Origin: Clostridiales bacterium
GTDB taxonomy: Bacteria > Bacillota > Clostridia > Oscillospirales > Butyricicoccaceae
NCBI GenBank assembly: GCA_019420045.1
Contig: JAHZHY010000250.1
Coordinates: 1-5,825 of the forward strand
DNA length: 5,825 nucleotides
Direction of reading: 5' to 3'
Made by a program: the position numbers and the translations under genes. The notes beneath the pieces were generated by a model that made no database searches, was not told where the DNA came from, and was given only the letters and a program-made list of their open reading frames with translations. Below, piece after piece: positions 1 to 5,611 of this stretch. How positions within the stretch are numbered: the stretch's first letter is position 1; every line of letters begins with the position of its first letter.

Positions 1-605
1 TTTTCCGGCTCCAGACCGGCCTTCTGGGCATAGACCAGGGCTTCGGTATAGGCCGCGGTGGCGCCGGCCACAGCGATCTGGTTGGCCGCCTTGGTGTGCT
101 GACCAAAGCCGGCCGGGCCCATGTGGACGATGTTCTTTCCCATGCATTCAAACAGAGGCAGGGCTTCCTCAAAGTCCTTCTCGTCGCCGCCCACCATGAT
201 GGACAGAGTGCCGTTGCGGGCGCCGGAATCGCCGCCGGACACCGGGGCATCCATCACACGCAGGCCCTTCTTCTTTCCTTCCTCATAAAGACGCTGGGCC
301 AGAGAGGGAGAGGAAGTGGTCATATCGATGAGCAGAGCCCCTTCCTTGGCGTTTTCAAAGATGCCGCCTTCTCCCAGGAACACTTCTTCCACATCCTTGG
401 GATAACCCACCATGACAAAGACCACATCAGCCCCTTCTACCGCCTGGGCGATGGTCTCACAGGGAATGAGGCCGAACTCCTCCTTCAAGGCTGCCAGCTT
501 GTCCTGGGAGCGGTTATAGGCCTTCACCGTATAGCCCTTTTTGGCCAGGTGGCCTGCCTGCTGGCCCCCCATAACACCGGTGCCGATCCATGCGATCTGT
601 TTCAT
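1..605 (-). CDS. NAD(P)-dependent beta-hydroxyacid dehydrogenase, 3-hydroxyisobutyrate dehydrogenase / tartronate semialdehyde reductase family (C-terminus outside window)
   Basis: The first 201 residues are present; the family is usually about 290-300 residues, so roughly the last third (the helical domain) lies beyond the left edge. The N-terminus MKQIAWIGTGVMGG carries the Rossmann GxGxxG motif (residues 8-13). DAPVSGG (119-125) followed by GTLSIMVGG (132-140) is the substrate-binding signature. Lys172 in GFGQHTKAANQ (166-176) fits the catalytic lysine. Family members oxidise or reduce short beta-hydroxy acids such as 3-hydroxyisobutyrate or tartronate semialdehyde/glycerate in the cytoplasm. 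The stretch after beta-2 reads YNRS (30-33) rather than ending in Asp, which in this family suggests NADP(H) preference (inference). The ATG at 605 has AGGAGG (613-618) 7 bases upstream. It diverges from the SLH-CAP gene. The exact substrate cannot be told from this fragment; the family call is firm. Confidence 0.93.
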   Translation of the reverse strand, partial: MKQIAWIGTGVMGGQQAGHLAKKGYTVKAYNRSQDKLAALKEEFGLIPCETIAQAVEGADVVFVMVGYPKDVEEVFLGEGGIFENAKEGALLIDMTTSSPSLAQRLYEEGKKKGLRVMDAPVSGGDSGARNGTLSIMVGGDEKDFEEALPLFECMGKNIVHMGPAGFGQHTKAANQIAVAGATAAYTEALVYAQKAGLEPE

Positions 606-642
606 TTTGTTTCCTCCTTTTCAGGGTGTTTCGGTTTGTTTC

Positions 643-651
643 AGTATAGCA
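643..651 (-). promoter_or_regulatory. Extended -10 promoter candidate for the dehydrogenase gene
   Basis: On the minus strand TGC-TATACT reads as an extended -10 element (TG, one base, then 5 of 6 matches to TATAAT), 37 bases upstream of the ATG at 605. No good -35 hexamer is visible at 16-18 bp, which is tolerated at extended -10 promoters. Transcription would start near 636, giving a leader of about 30 bases that contains the AGGAGG site. Sequence match only. Confidence 0.55.
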
Positions 652-703
652 TAAACCTGTCCTCTTCCGCCACAGAGAACCAAAGGTTTTTTCGTCTTTT
701 TCC

Positions 704-742
704 CATTTCCACCATCCCCTCTTGCCAAAACTGGTGGAAATG
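704..742. repeat. 11-bp perfect inverted repeat in the divergent promoter region
   Basis: CATTTCCACCA (704-714) and TGGTGGAAATG (732-742) are exact reverse complements separated by 17 bases. The right arm lies between the -35 and -10 of the candidate plus-strand promoter, and the -35 lies in the spacer, a layout typical of a repressor operator. If transcribed from further upstream it could instead fold as an RNA hairpin with a 17-base loop. No known regulator site is recognised. The repeat is seen directly; the operator role is inference. Confidence 0.6.
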
Positions 743-751
743 AATTACACT
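722..751 (+). promoter_or_regulatory. Candidate promoter for the SLH-CAP gene
   Basis: TTGCCA (722-727, 5 of 6 to TTGACA) and TACACT (746-751, 4 of 6 to TATAAT) are separated by 18 bp. Transcription would begin near 758, leaving a leader of about 55 bases before the ATG at 813. The -10 is weak, so this is a moderate prediction. The surrounding inverted repeat supports a control region here. Confidence 0.4.
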
Positions 752-800
752 GTGTTTGGCCCCTTTTTCCCGAAAAGAAAACGGGGACAGAAACAGAGAA

Positions 801-807
801 AGGAAGG
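801..807 (+). promoter_or_regulatory. Ribosome binding site fixing the SLH-CAP start at 813
   Basis: AGGAAGG lies 5 bases before ATG 813. It favours this start over the in-frame ATG at 756, which would put 19 charged residues in front of an otherwise textbook signal peptide. Confidence 0.8.
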
Positions 808-812
808 ATTTT

Positions 813-1835
813 ATGAAACGACAACTGGCATCCCTGCTGGTTCTGGCCTTGTGCGCCGCCTCCCCCATCAAGGCGGCCTCCCCCGTATTTTACGATGTGC
901 CCTCCGGCCACTGGGCCTATGAGGACATCCAGCAGGCCGCCCAGAAGGGCATCCTGCAAGGCACCGGTACAGACAAAAACGGCAACCGGCTCTTTGAGCC
1001 CCAGTCCTCCCTGACCACTGCACAGTTCATCACCATTCTGGTGCGCGGCTACTACGCCGGTCAGGCGGGAAGCACCGGGAATGGCCCCTGGTATGCTCCC
1101 TACGATCAGGTGGCCCGGAACCACGGCCTGTATGAAGGCCTTCCCCAAGTGGATCTGACCGCCACCATTTCCCGCTATCATATGGCGGTGATCTTGCAGA
1201 ACATCCTGGAAGACCTGAAAATTGCCCTGCCTTCGGAAGAAGAGCTGCAAAGCGCCGCAGCCAAGATCGGCGACTGGAAGAGCATCCCGACGGAATACCA
1301 GAAGGCTGTGTCGGTGGTCTATGCCTCCGGGATTATCGGCGGCATGGATGAAAATGGCACCTTTGCAGGCGAAAGCTCTGTCAACCGTGCCCAGGCCGCA
1401 GCCATTTACACCCGGCTGGAAACCTATGCAGAGCCCTACATCCAGGCCGCAGCCCTGGACTACAAGCGCCAGGAGATGCTGAAAGAGATCAACCGGCAGC
1501 GGCAAAACGCCGGTCTCTCGCCTCTGCGCCTGGACGAAAGAGTGTGTGATTACGCCCAGGTCCGTGCCCAGGAAATCACCCAAAGCTTCTCCCACACCCG
1601 CTTAAACGGAGAAAACTACTGGACCGAGCTGGGGCGGACGGGCATCGACTACTACCCCGGCGGTGAGAATATCGCAGCGGGCCACAGCACGGTGCAGGAT
1701 ACCATGACCCAATGGATGAACTCTTCCGGCCACAGGGCAAACATTCTGAAAGAGGGCATTGGCGGCGTAGGCATCGGCTATGTGCAGGCCCAAGGCGGCT
1801 ACCAGCACTACTGGGTGCAGATCTTCGTGCCATAA
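813..1835 (+). CDS. Secreted SLH-domain protein with C-terminal CAP (SCP/YkwD-like) domain
   Basis: The protein has 340 residues. Residues 1-21 form a signal peptide: MKRQ, then the hydrophobic core LASLLVLALCAAS, with signal peptidase I cleavage likely after IKA or KAA. Three degenerate S-layer homology units follow: about 24-82 (FYDVPSGHWAYEDI, LFEPQSSLTTAQF), 88-135 (ISRYHMAVIL) and 152-203 (GIIGG, VNRAQAAAIY). SLH units typically anchor proteins to secondary cell-wall polysaccharide. Residues about 221-338 are a bacterial CAP domain. His261 (FSHTR), Glu285 (GGENIA) and His307 (SSGHRANIL) match the conserved CAP cavity residues. The TRAE motif of classical SLH is degraded in all three units, so wall binding may be weak or altered. 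The biochemical activity of bacterial CAP proteins is not settled, and no substrate can be assigned. Cys14 is not in a proper lipobox (LALC), so a lipoprotein is unlikely. The gene is monocistronic and ends at a terminator. Confidence 0.93.
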   Translation: MKRQLASLLVLALCAASPIKAASPVFYDVPSGHWAYEDIQQAAQKGILQGTGTDKNGNRLFEPQSSLTTAQFITILVRGYYAGQAGSTGNGPWYAPYDQVARNHGLYEGLPQVDLTATISRYHMAVILQNILEDLKIALPSEEELQSAAAKIGDWKSIPTEYQKAVSVVYASGIIGGMDENGTFAGESSVNRAQAAAIYTRLETYAEPYIQAAALDYKRQEMLKEINRQRQNAGLSPLRLDERVCDYAQVRAQEITQSFSHTRLNGENYWTELGRTGIDYYPGGENIAAGHSTVQDTMTQWMNSSGHRANILKEGIGGVGIGYVQAQGGYQHYWVQIFVP

Positions 1836-1846
1836 CAGAATATAGC

Positions 1847-1882
1847 AAAAAATCCTCCGCTATGGAGGATTTTTTGTTTTTT
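1847..1882. terminator. Bidirectional intrinsic terminator between the convergent SLH-CAP and mntP genes
   Basis: A perfect 12-bp stem, AAAAAATCCTCC (1847-1858) with GGAGGATTTTTT (1864-1875), closes a 5-base loop. The plus strand continues with GTTTTTT and the minus-strand arm itself ends in six T. It starts 12 bases after the SLH-CAP stop and lies just beyond the mntP stop, so it can serve both genes. Confidence 0.9.
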
Positions 1883-2447
1883 AAAACATATGCTCGATGA
1901 AGATTTTCAAACCGATGCCCACCAGGATGCAGCCGCCGAAGATCTCAGCAAAGCGGCCCAACAGGCTTCCGAATTTTTTCCCCAGCCAGGTGCCCGCCAA
2001 GCTGCAGAAAAAGGTGATGAAGCCGATGGACAAGGCGGCGATGGCGATATCCACCTTCATGACGGCAAAGCTGATGCCCACGGCCAGAGCGTCGATGCTG
2101 GTGGCCACCGCCTGCATCACCATGGTGCGCCCGTCCAGGGTGCGGTGCACATCGCACTGCTCCTTTTCCCGCATCTCCCGGATGGATTCAATGACCATTT
2201 TGCCCCCGATGAACCCCAGCAGGATCAGAGCGATCCAGTGGTCCAGAAAGGAGATAAACTCGCTGAAGCTGCGCCCGGCCACAAAGCCGATCACAGGCAT
2301 TCCCGCCTGGAACAGGCCGAACAGCCCGGCATAGATGGCGGCCACCTTTCCTTTGGCGTTTTTGTAGCAGATGCCGTTGGAGACCGACACGGCCGTTGCG
2401 TCCATGGCCAGCCCCAGGGCCAGCAGGACAAGGGTAAGTGTTCCCAT
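1881..2447 (-). CDS. mntP: Manganese efflux pump MntP
   Basis: The protein has 188 residues, the usual MntP (formerly DUF204/YebN) length, with about six hydrophobic membrane segments. The family's two-repeat architecture is visible: LALGLAMDATAVSVSNG (9-25) in the first half and QAVATSIDALAVGISFA (112-128) in the second. Each carries a conserved membrane Asp (Asp16, Asp119). MntP exports excess Mn2+ across the cytoplasmic membrane. The ATG at 2447 was chosen because GAGAGG lies 6 bases upstream and the protein begins with the family N-terminus. The frame stays open further upstream to 2672, but that extension is the riboswitch, not protein. The gene sits directly behind a yybP-ykoY-type Mn2+ riboswitch, which independently supports manganese as the substrate. 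It converges on the SLH-CAP gene. Confidence 0.96.
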   Translation of the reverse strand: MGTLTLVLLALGLAMDATAVSVSNGICYKNAKGKVAAIYAGLFGLFQAGMPVIGFVAGRSFSEFISFLDHWIALILLGFIGGKMVIESIREMREKEQCDVHRTLDGRTMVMQAVATSIDALAVGISFAVMKVDIAIAALSIGFITFFCSLAGTWLGKKFGSLLGRFAEIFGGCILVGIGLKIFIEHMF

Positions 2448-2477
2448 GTTTTTCCTCTCTTTCTTTGGCGGGGCAGT

Positions 2478-2534
2478 AAAAAAGACCCACGCCCGGCAAG
2501 GCCCCCCAAAACGGGGGGGTGCCGGGCATGAGTC
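2478..2534 (-). terminator. Riboswitch expression platform: intrinsic terminator in the mntP leader
   Basis: On the minus strand GACTCATGCCCGGC (2534-2521) pairs over all 14 positions, including G-U pairs, with GCCGGGCGTGGGTC (2497-2484). An inner C6-7/G6 stem extends it, and six U (2483-2478) follow. Eight bases of the ascending arm, CTCATGCC (2532-2525), are also the 3' half of aptamer helix P1, so terminator and aptamer exclude each other. It ends 30 bases before the mntP start. Confidence 0.93.
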
Positions 2535-2617
2535 TTGTTCTTTAAGGCAAGCCAGGCCCTGTGGGGCCATTGTGTTGACTTGACACGCGGAAACCGCGCA
2601 AACTACTCCCTCACGCC
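2525..2617 (-). promoter_or_regulatory. yybP-ykoY Mn2+-sensing riboswitch aptamer controlling mntP
   Basis: Read on the minus strand, helix P1 is GGCGUGAG (2617-2610) with CUCAUGCC (2532-2525), eight pairs with one G-U. The 5' strand runs into the class signature GGGAGUAG. Next come a GC-rich hairpin (GCGCGG, UUU, CCGCGU; 2599-2585) and GUCAAGUCAACA. A second long arm is closed by CAAG/CUUG (2582-2579 and 2551-2548) and capped by GGCCC-CACA-GGGCC (2568-2555). The 3' signature ACAAGAC leads into P1. These elements match the yybP-ykoY class, whose ligand is known to be Mn2+ and which often precedes mntP. Because P1 competes with the downstream terminator, Mn2+ binding should prevent termination and turn mntP on. 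The variable region before ACAAGAC is short here. The class is recognised from memory of its consensus, not by a covariance search. Confidence 0.93.
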
Positions 2618-2643
2618 GAAATTCATTTTTCTCGACGGGTTTC

Positions 2644-2672
2644 ATTATGCCAAATTTCCGAAAAAGTGTCAA
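2644..2672 (-). promoter_or_regulatory. Promoter of the riboswitch-mntP transcript
   Basis: On the minus strand TTGACA (2672-2667, perfect -35) is followed 17 bp later by CATAAT (2649-2644, 5 of 6), and a TG one base before it gives an extended -10. Transcription would start near 2637, about 20 bases before P1 of the aptamer. The promoter begins only 12 bases after the stop of the upstream peptidase gene, so mntP has its own start signal. Confidence 0.9.
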
Positions 2673-2684
2673 GAGGGAAACTTC

Positions 2685-4697
2685 TTATTCGTTGCCCACA
2701 TACCGATAGAGCCAGCTCTTGATCTCCTTCAGGCGGCGCATCCGGTGACGGGGTTTGCCCGAGCGGGACAGCTCGTGGTTTTCCCCTTTGAAGATGCACA
2801 TCCGGGAAGGAACGCCGTTGAGCTGCAAGGCGGTGTACATGGAAATGCCTTCGGGCATCCAGCACCGGTAGTCCTCTGTGCTGTTGATGAACAGAGTGGG
2901 GGTGCGGGCCTTGTCGGCAAACTTCATGGGAGACTGATCCCACATCTTGTACATATCGGTGAAGGGTGTGGCCTGGACTTCCCGCAGGTCAAAGCTGAGG
3001 CCGATGTCGCAGGTGCCGAACAAAGTGATCCAGCTGGCGATGGACCGCTGGGAAGCCGCCGCCTTGAACCGGTGGGTGTGGCCGATGATCCAGTTGCACA
3101 TAAAGCCGCCGTAGGAGCCGCCCAGCACGCCCAGACGCTCCTTGTCGATGGCCGGGTATTTTTCCAGCACCACATCCACGAACTGCATCAGATCCTCATA
3201 ATCGATGGTGCCATAGCGGCCGGCGATATCGGCAAACTTGTCTCCCCGTCCGCCGGAACCGGTGGGATTGCAGAACATGACGAAGCAGCCGTCGGAAGCC
3301 ATGGTCTGCATCTGGTGGAAGAAGCAGGTGCCGAAGGTAGCCCGGGGGCCGCCGTGGATATCCAGCATGGCGGGATAGGTCTTGCTTTCGTCGTAATCCT
3401 TGGGCAGGAGCACCCAGCCTTCGATGGTGTTCCCCTCTTTGTTCACAAAGGTCAGGGGCTGGGGTGTTGCCACATATTTGCCCTTGAGGGCGTTTTTATT
3501 GAAGCCGGTAACTTTCTTCTGGCTGCCGTCCTTTTCCAGGCGGTAAACTTCCTGCAGATCGTTTCCGGCAAAGCCCACGGTGAAGATCTTGCCGTCCCGG
3601 ATGTCGAAAAAGTCCACCGAGTAGTCTTCCCCGGTGAGCACCTCCGGCTCCTTTCCGGGCTGCCACCGGTAGAGCACGCTGTAATGGGCCCGGGCCGAGA
3701 CATAATAGAGGGCATCCTCAAAGGCTTTCATGTGGATGCCGCTGCCATAGCGGCAGTCGCTGCCGGGATTTCCGCCGAAGTCCTCGGTCTCGGCCACCGG
3801 CACGGCCACCACAGGCTCTCCACCTGTGAGGGGGATGGAATAGAGGTTTGTGCCCCCGAAGCGCATCCAGTCCTCCCCGTGCTCCTCGGCAGAGAAGATC
3901 AGCTGATCGCCCACAAAGGCCAGCGAACCCAAACCGCTGAACCGGTCCGGCCCGAACAGCTCTTTTGTCTCCCCGGTCTCCAGATCATAGAGATACAGGC
4001 CGGAGTGCATATTCAGCTTCTTGTCGGTGAGTGCCCCGGCATAGGCCAGGGTCTTGCCGTCGGGAGAGAGAGTGAAGCCCCGGGTATCGAACATGGGCTC
4101 GGTCACAGGCCGGAGTTTCTTCCGCTTCACATCGTACAGCCACAGCCGGTTGCGCTTTTTATTGGTAAAGCCCCGGCCATTGAACCAGAAGGGAGCCTCG
4201 TCACACACCTGGTAGTCCTTTTCCTCCTGGTAGTCCAGAAGGGCACGGCGGCGCTTTTCCCCTTTGAGGGATTCAAAATCCGGCCGGGCGTTGTCGTGGA
4301 CGGCGGTGATCAGATAGAGCCCTTCCCGCACCAGATGGGCGCTGGCCCCCTGCAAAGGCAGGCGGAAGCACTCCCGGCTTTCGCCCCCGTCCAGGGGCAG
4401 CTGGTAAAAGACGGTGAGCAGTTCTCCGTTTTCCACCCGCTTCTGATCCTTCTTTTCCCGGATGGCGGGGAAAATGACGCTTTTGTCCCCAAAGAGGGCA
4501 AAGCTGCGCACATCCCCATGGGAGGTCAGGGGCCGGGCGGCGCCGGTTTTGCAGTCCACCAGATACAGGTCGGAGCGGTAGCAGTTGTCCTCCAGATCGG
4601 CCTTGGCGGCGATCACCAAGGCCCGGTCATCGGGCAGCAGCTTGAGCCCGGACAAAAATTTATAATCCTGCAGGTCTGTGTCCAGTATTCGTTCCAA
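2685..4697 (-). CDS. S9 family serine peptidase (prolyl oligopeptidase / acylaminoacyl-peptidase type, S9C-like)
   Basis: The protein has 670 residues from the TTG at 4697. Residues about 1-410 are the predicted beta-propeller, with repeated strand-turn blocks such as FTLSPDGKTLAYAG and LYLYDLETGETKELF. The alpha/beta-hydrolase domain follows at about 420-670. The oxyanion region DIHGGP has His448. The nucleophile elbow GGSYGG holds Ser528. The acid is Asp609 (EDYRCW) and the base His641 (ENHELSRSGKP). All three triad residues are present and the length is normal for the family, so the enzyme should be active. It would hydrolyse short peptides, possibly N-acylated or proline-containing ones. 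No signal peptide is visible, so it is cytoplasmic. It lies 68 bases after the acetyltransferase gene in the same direction. It is a paralogue of the peptidase at the right edge. Confidence 0.95.
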   Translation of the reverse strand: MERILDTDLQDYKFLSGLKLLPDDRALVIAAKADLEDNCYRSDLYLVDCKTGAARPLTSHGDVRSFALFGDKSVIFPAIREKKDQKRVENGELLTVFYQLPLDGGESRECFRLPLQGASAHLVREGLYLITAVHDNARPDFESLKGEKRRRALLDYQEEKDYQVCDEAPFWFNGRGFTNKKRNRLWLYDVKRKKLRPVTEPMFDTRGFTLSPDGKTLAYAGALTDKKLNMHSGLYLYDLETGETKELFGPDRFSGLGSLAFVGDQLIFSAEEHGEDWMRFGGTNLYSIPLTGGEPVVAVPVAETEDFGGNPGSDCRYGSGIHMKAFEDALYYVSARAHYSVLYRWQPGKEPEVLTGEDYSVDFFDIRDGKIFTVGFAGNDLQEVYRLEKDGSQKKVTGFNKNALKGKYVATPQPLTFVNKEGNTIEGWVLLPKDYDESKTYPAMLDIHGGPRATFGTCFFHQMQTMASDGCFVMFCNPTGSGGRGDKFADIAGRYGTIDYEDLMQFVDVVLEKYPAIDKERLGVLGGSYGGFMCNWIIGHTHRFKAAASQRSIASWITLFGTCDIGLSFDLREVQATPFTDMYKMWDQSPMKFADKARTPTLFINSTEDYRCWMPEGISMYTALQLNGVPSRMCIFKGENHELSRSGKPRHRMRRLKEIKSWLYRYVGNE

Positions 4698-4704
4698 GAA
4701 AATC

Positions 4705-4710
4705 CCTCCT
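4705..4710 (-). promoter_or_regulatory. Ribosome binding site supporting a TTG start for the S9 peptidase
   Basis: AGGAGG on the minus strand lies 7 bases before TTG 4697, which opens LERILDTDLQDYKF. The only alternative upstream start in frame, TTG at 4742, lies inside a hairpin and has no binding site. No ATG is available near the N-terminus. Confidence 0.8.
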
Positions 4711-4717
4711 ATCGCAG

Positions 4718-4748
4718 GGCAGCTTGCCCCAAAAAGGGGCAAGCTGCC
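4718..4748. repeat. 13-bp perfect inverted repeat (hairpin) between the acetyltransferase and peptidase genes
   Basis: GGCAGCTTGCCCC (4718-4730) and GGGGCAAGCTGCC (4736-4748) flank a 5-base loop. In the direction of the flanking genes (minus) no U-tract follows, only CTGCGATAGG and then the peptidase binding site. It therefore does not look like a terminator for them. On the plus strand a loose T-rich stretch (4755-4767) follows after about 6 bases, which could terminate antisense transcription. It may act as a processing or stability hairpin, or a partial attenuator, setting the peptidase level. The hairpin is certain; its role is inference. Confidence 0.7.
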
Positions 4749-4765
4749 GCGCTCTCTTTTGTTTT

Positions 4766-5596
4766 TTAAAATTCCCCTTCCATCACCACATCGTCGGAAG
4801 GGTCCTGTACAAAGCCCTGGGAGAGATAGAACTCCTCCATGGCCTTGTCTTCCCGGGGGAAGTGGGTGGTGATGCGGGGCACGCCCCGGCTCTCCGCCTG
4901 CCCGATGGCATAAGCGAGGCCTTTTTCCAGGTCTCCATGAAGCCCTGCGATATACAGGGCCCGCCCCGGCTGGAACCGGGCGCCCAGAGCCAAAACACAG
5001 CCTTCCCCTTCATAGAGCCAGCCCTGGGAGACAAAGCCCCCATAGGTGCCCTCATTCATCTGGTAGAAGGTGTGATTACAGCACATGGTATCCCCGAAAG
5101 CCCCTCGGCAGGGCTCCAGGAGAAAAGCGGCCCGGTCTTTGTCCGCCACCAGAGAGAGACCATCGGCCTTGCCCTTGGGGGCATTTGCCACTTCCAGGGT
5201 CATGCCTTTGAATTCTCTTCCCCGGTGCAGGCCGTTTTTTTCCGCCAAAGCGGCGCTGGCCACATTCCTGACCCCGGTGTACATGGCCGCCCGGGGGCAT
5301 CCCATGTCCTTTATCTGCTCCAGATACCGGCGGTAGATGGCCATGCCCATGCCCCGGCGCTGAAACTGGGGGTCCACCCGCAGCAGTTCCAGCCAGGCCG
5401 AGCCGTCAAAGAGCACCGTCAGTTTGCCAAACCCGGCGGGCTCACCGTCGGCCAGGGCCACGGTGAGCTCCCCACGGGTGGTGGTGAAATAATCGGCCAC
5501 ATCGGCAAAATACCGGTTTTTCGGGGCGGTATGTTCTTCGATGAGAAGGCAGCAGGACAGATCGTCCTTTCGGAAAGGTCTGGTGGAAATTTCCAC
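4766..5596 (-). CDS. GNAT family N-acetyltransferase with a second GNAT-like half
   Basis: The protein has 276 residues. The N-terminal GNAT domain (about 1-135) has the acetyl-CoA-binding motif A: LLRVDPQFQRRGMGMAIYRR (71-90), with the pyrophosphate loop QRRGMG (79-84), then NVASAALAEKNGL (111-123). Residues about 184-276 resemble the C-terminal part of another GNAT fold (AMEEFYLSQGF, 252-262) but lack a clear acetyl-CoA loop, as in two-domain GNAT proteins. It would transfer an acetyl group from acetyl-CoA to an amine; the acceptor cannot be predicted. The start is GTG 5596, with AGGAGG (5604-5609) 7 bases upstream. That start lies 15 bases after the stop of the preceding peptidase gene, so the two are probably co-transcribed and translationally coupled. 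It is cytoplasmic, with no signal peptide or membrane segment. Confidence 0.88.
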   Translation of the reverse strand: MEISTRPFRKDDLSCCLLIEEHTAPKNRYFADVADYFTTTRGELTVALADGEPAGFGKLTVLFDGSAWLELLRVDPQFQRRGMGMAIYRRYLEQIKDMGCPRAAMYTGVRNVASAALAEKNGLHRGREFKGMTLEVANAPKGKADGLSLVADKDRAAFLLEPCRGAFGDTMCCNHTFYQMNEGTYGGFVSQGWLYEGEGCVLALGARFQPGRALYIAGLHGDLEKGLAYAIGQAESRGVPRITTHFPREDKAMEEFYLSQGFVQDPSDDVVMEGEF

Positions 5597-5611
5597 AGTG
5601 TCCCCTCCTTC

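Noticed and set aside
679..690. Short hairpin AACC-AAA-GGTT followed by T's on the plus strand
   Set aside because: A 4-bp stem with two G-C pairs is too weak for a terminator, and no plus-strand gene ends upstream of it.
96..743. A 215-codon open frame on the plus strand, antisense to the dehydrogenase gene
   Set aside because: The minus strand encodes a clear beta-hydroxyacid dehydrogenase with all family motifs; this frame is its shadow.
757..786. Possible leader hairpin CCCCTTTT...GGGG before the SLH-CAP gene
   Set aside because: Pairing needs a 5-base bulge and is AT-rich, and no known leader RNA is recognised.
813..875. Lipoprotein signal at Cys14 of the SLH-CAP protein
   Set aside because: The residue before the cysteine is Leu (LALC), not Gly, Ala or Ser, and a good signal peptidase I site follows at IKA/KAA.
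621..1595. A 324-codon open frame on the minus strand, antisense to the SLH-CAP gene
   Set aside because: The opposite strand carries signal peptide, SLH and CAP motifs. The antisense product matches nothing I recognise and would also cover the dehydrogenase promoter.
2448..2672. N-terminal extension of mntP by 75 codons
   Set aside because: The extension is the riboswitch, its terminator and part of the promoter. The family N-terminus and a ribosome binding site place the start at 2447.
4718..4768. Intrinsic terminator for the acetyltransferase gene
   Set aside because: In the minus direction the hairpin is followed by CTGCGATAGG with no U-tract, so it does not meet the criteria for termination of that transcript.
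2535..4769. A 744-codon open frame on the plus strand, antisense to the S9 peptidase
   Set aside because: Its product has no recognisable domain and is rich in His, Gly and Ala as expected for an antisense frame of GC-rich codons. The opposite strand encodes a complete S9 peptidase with an intact triad.
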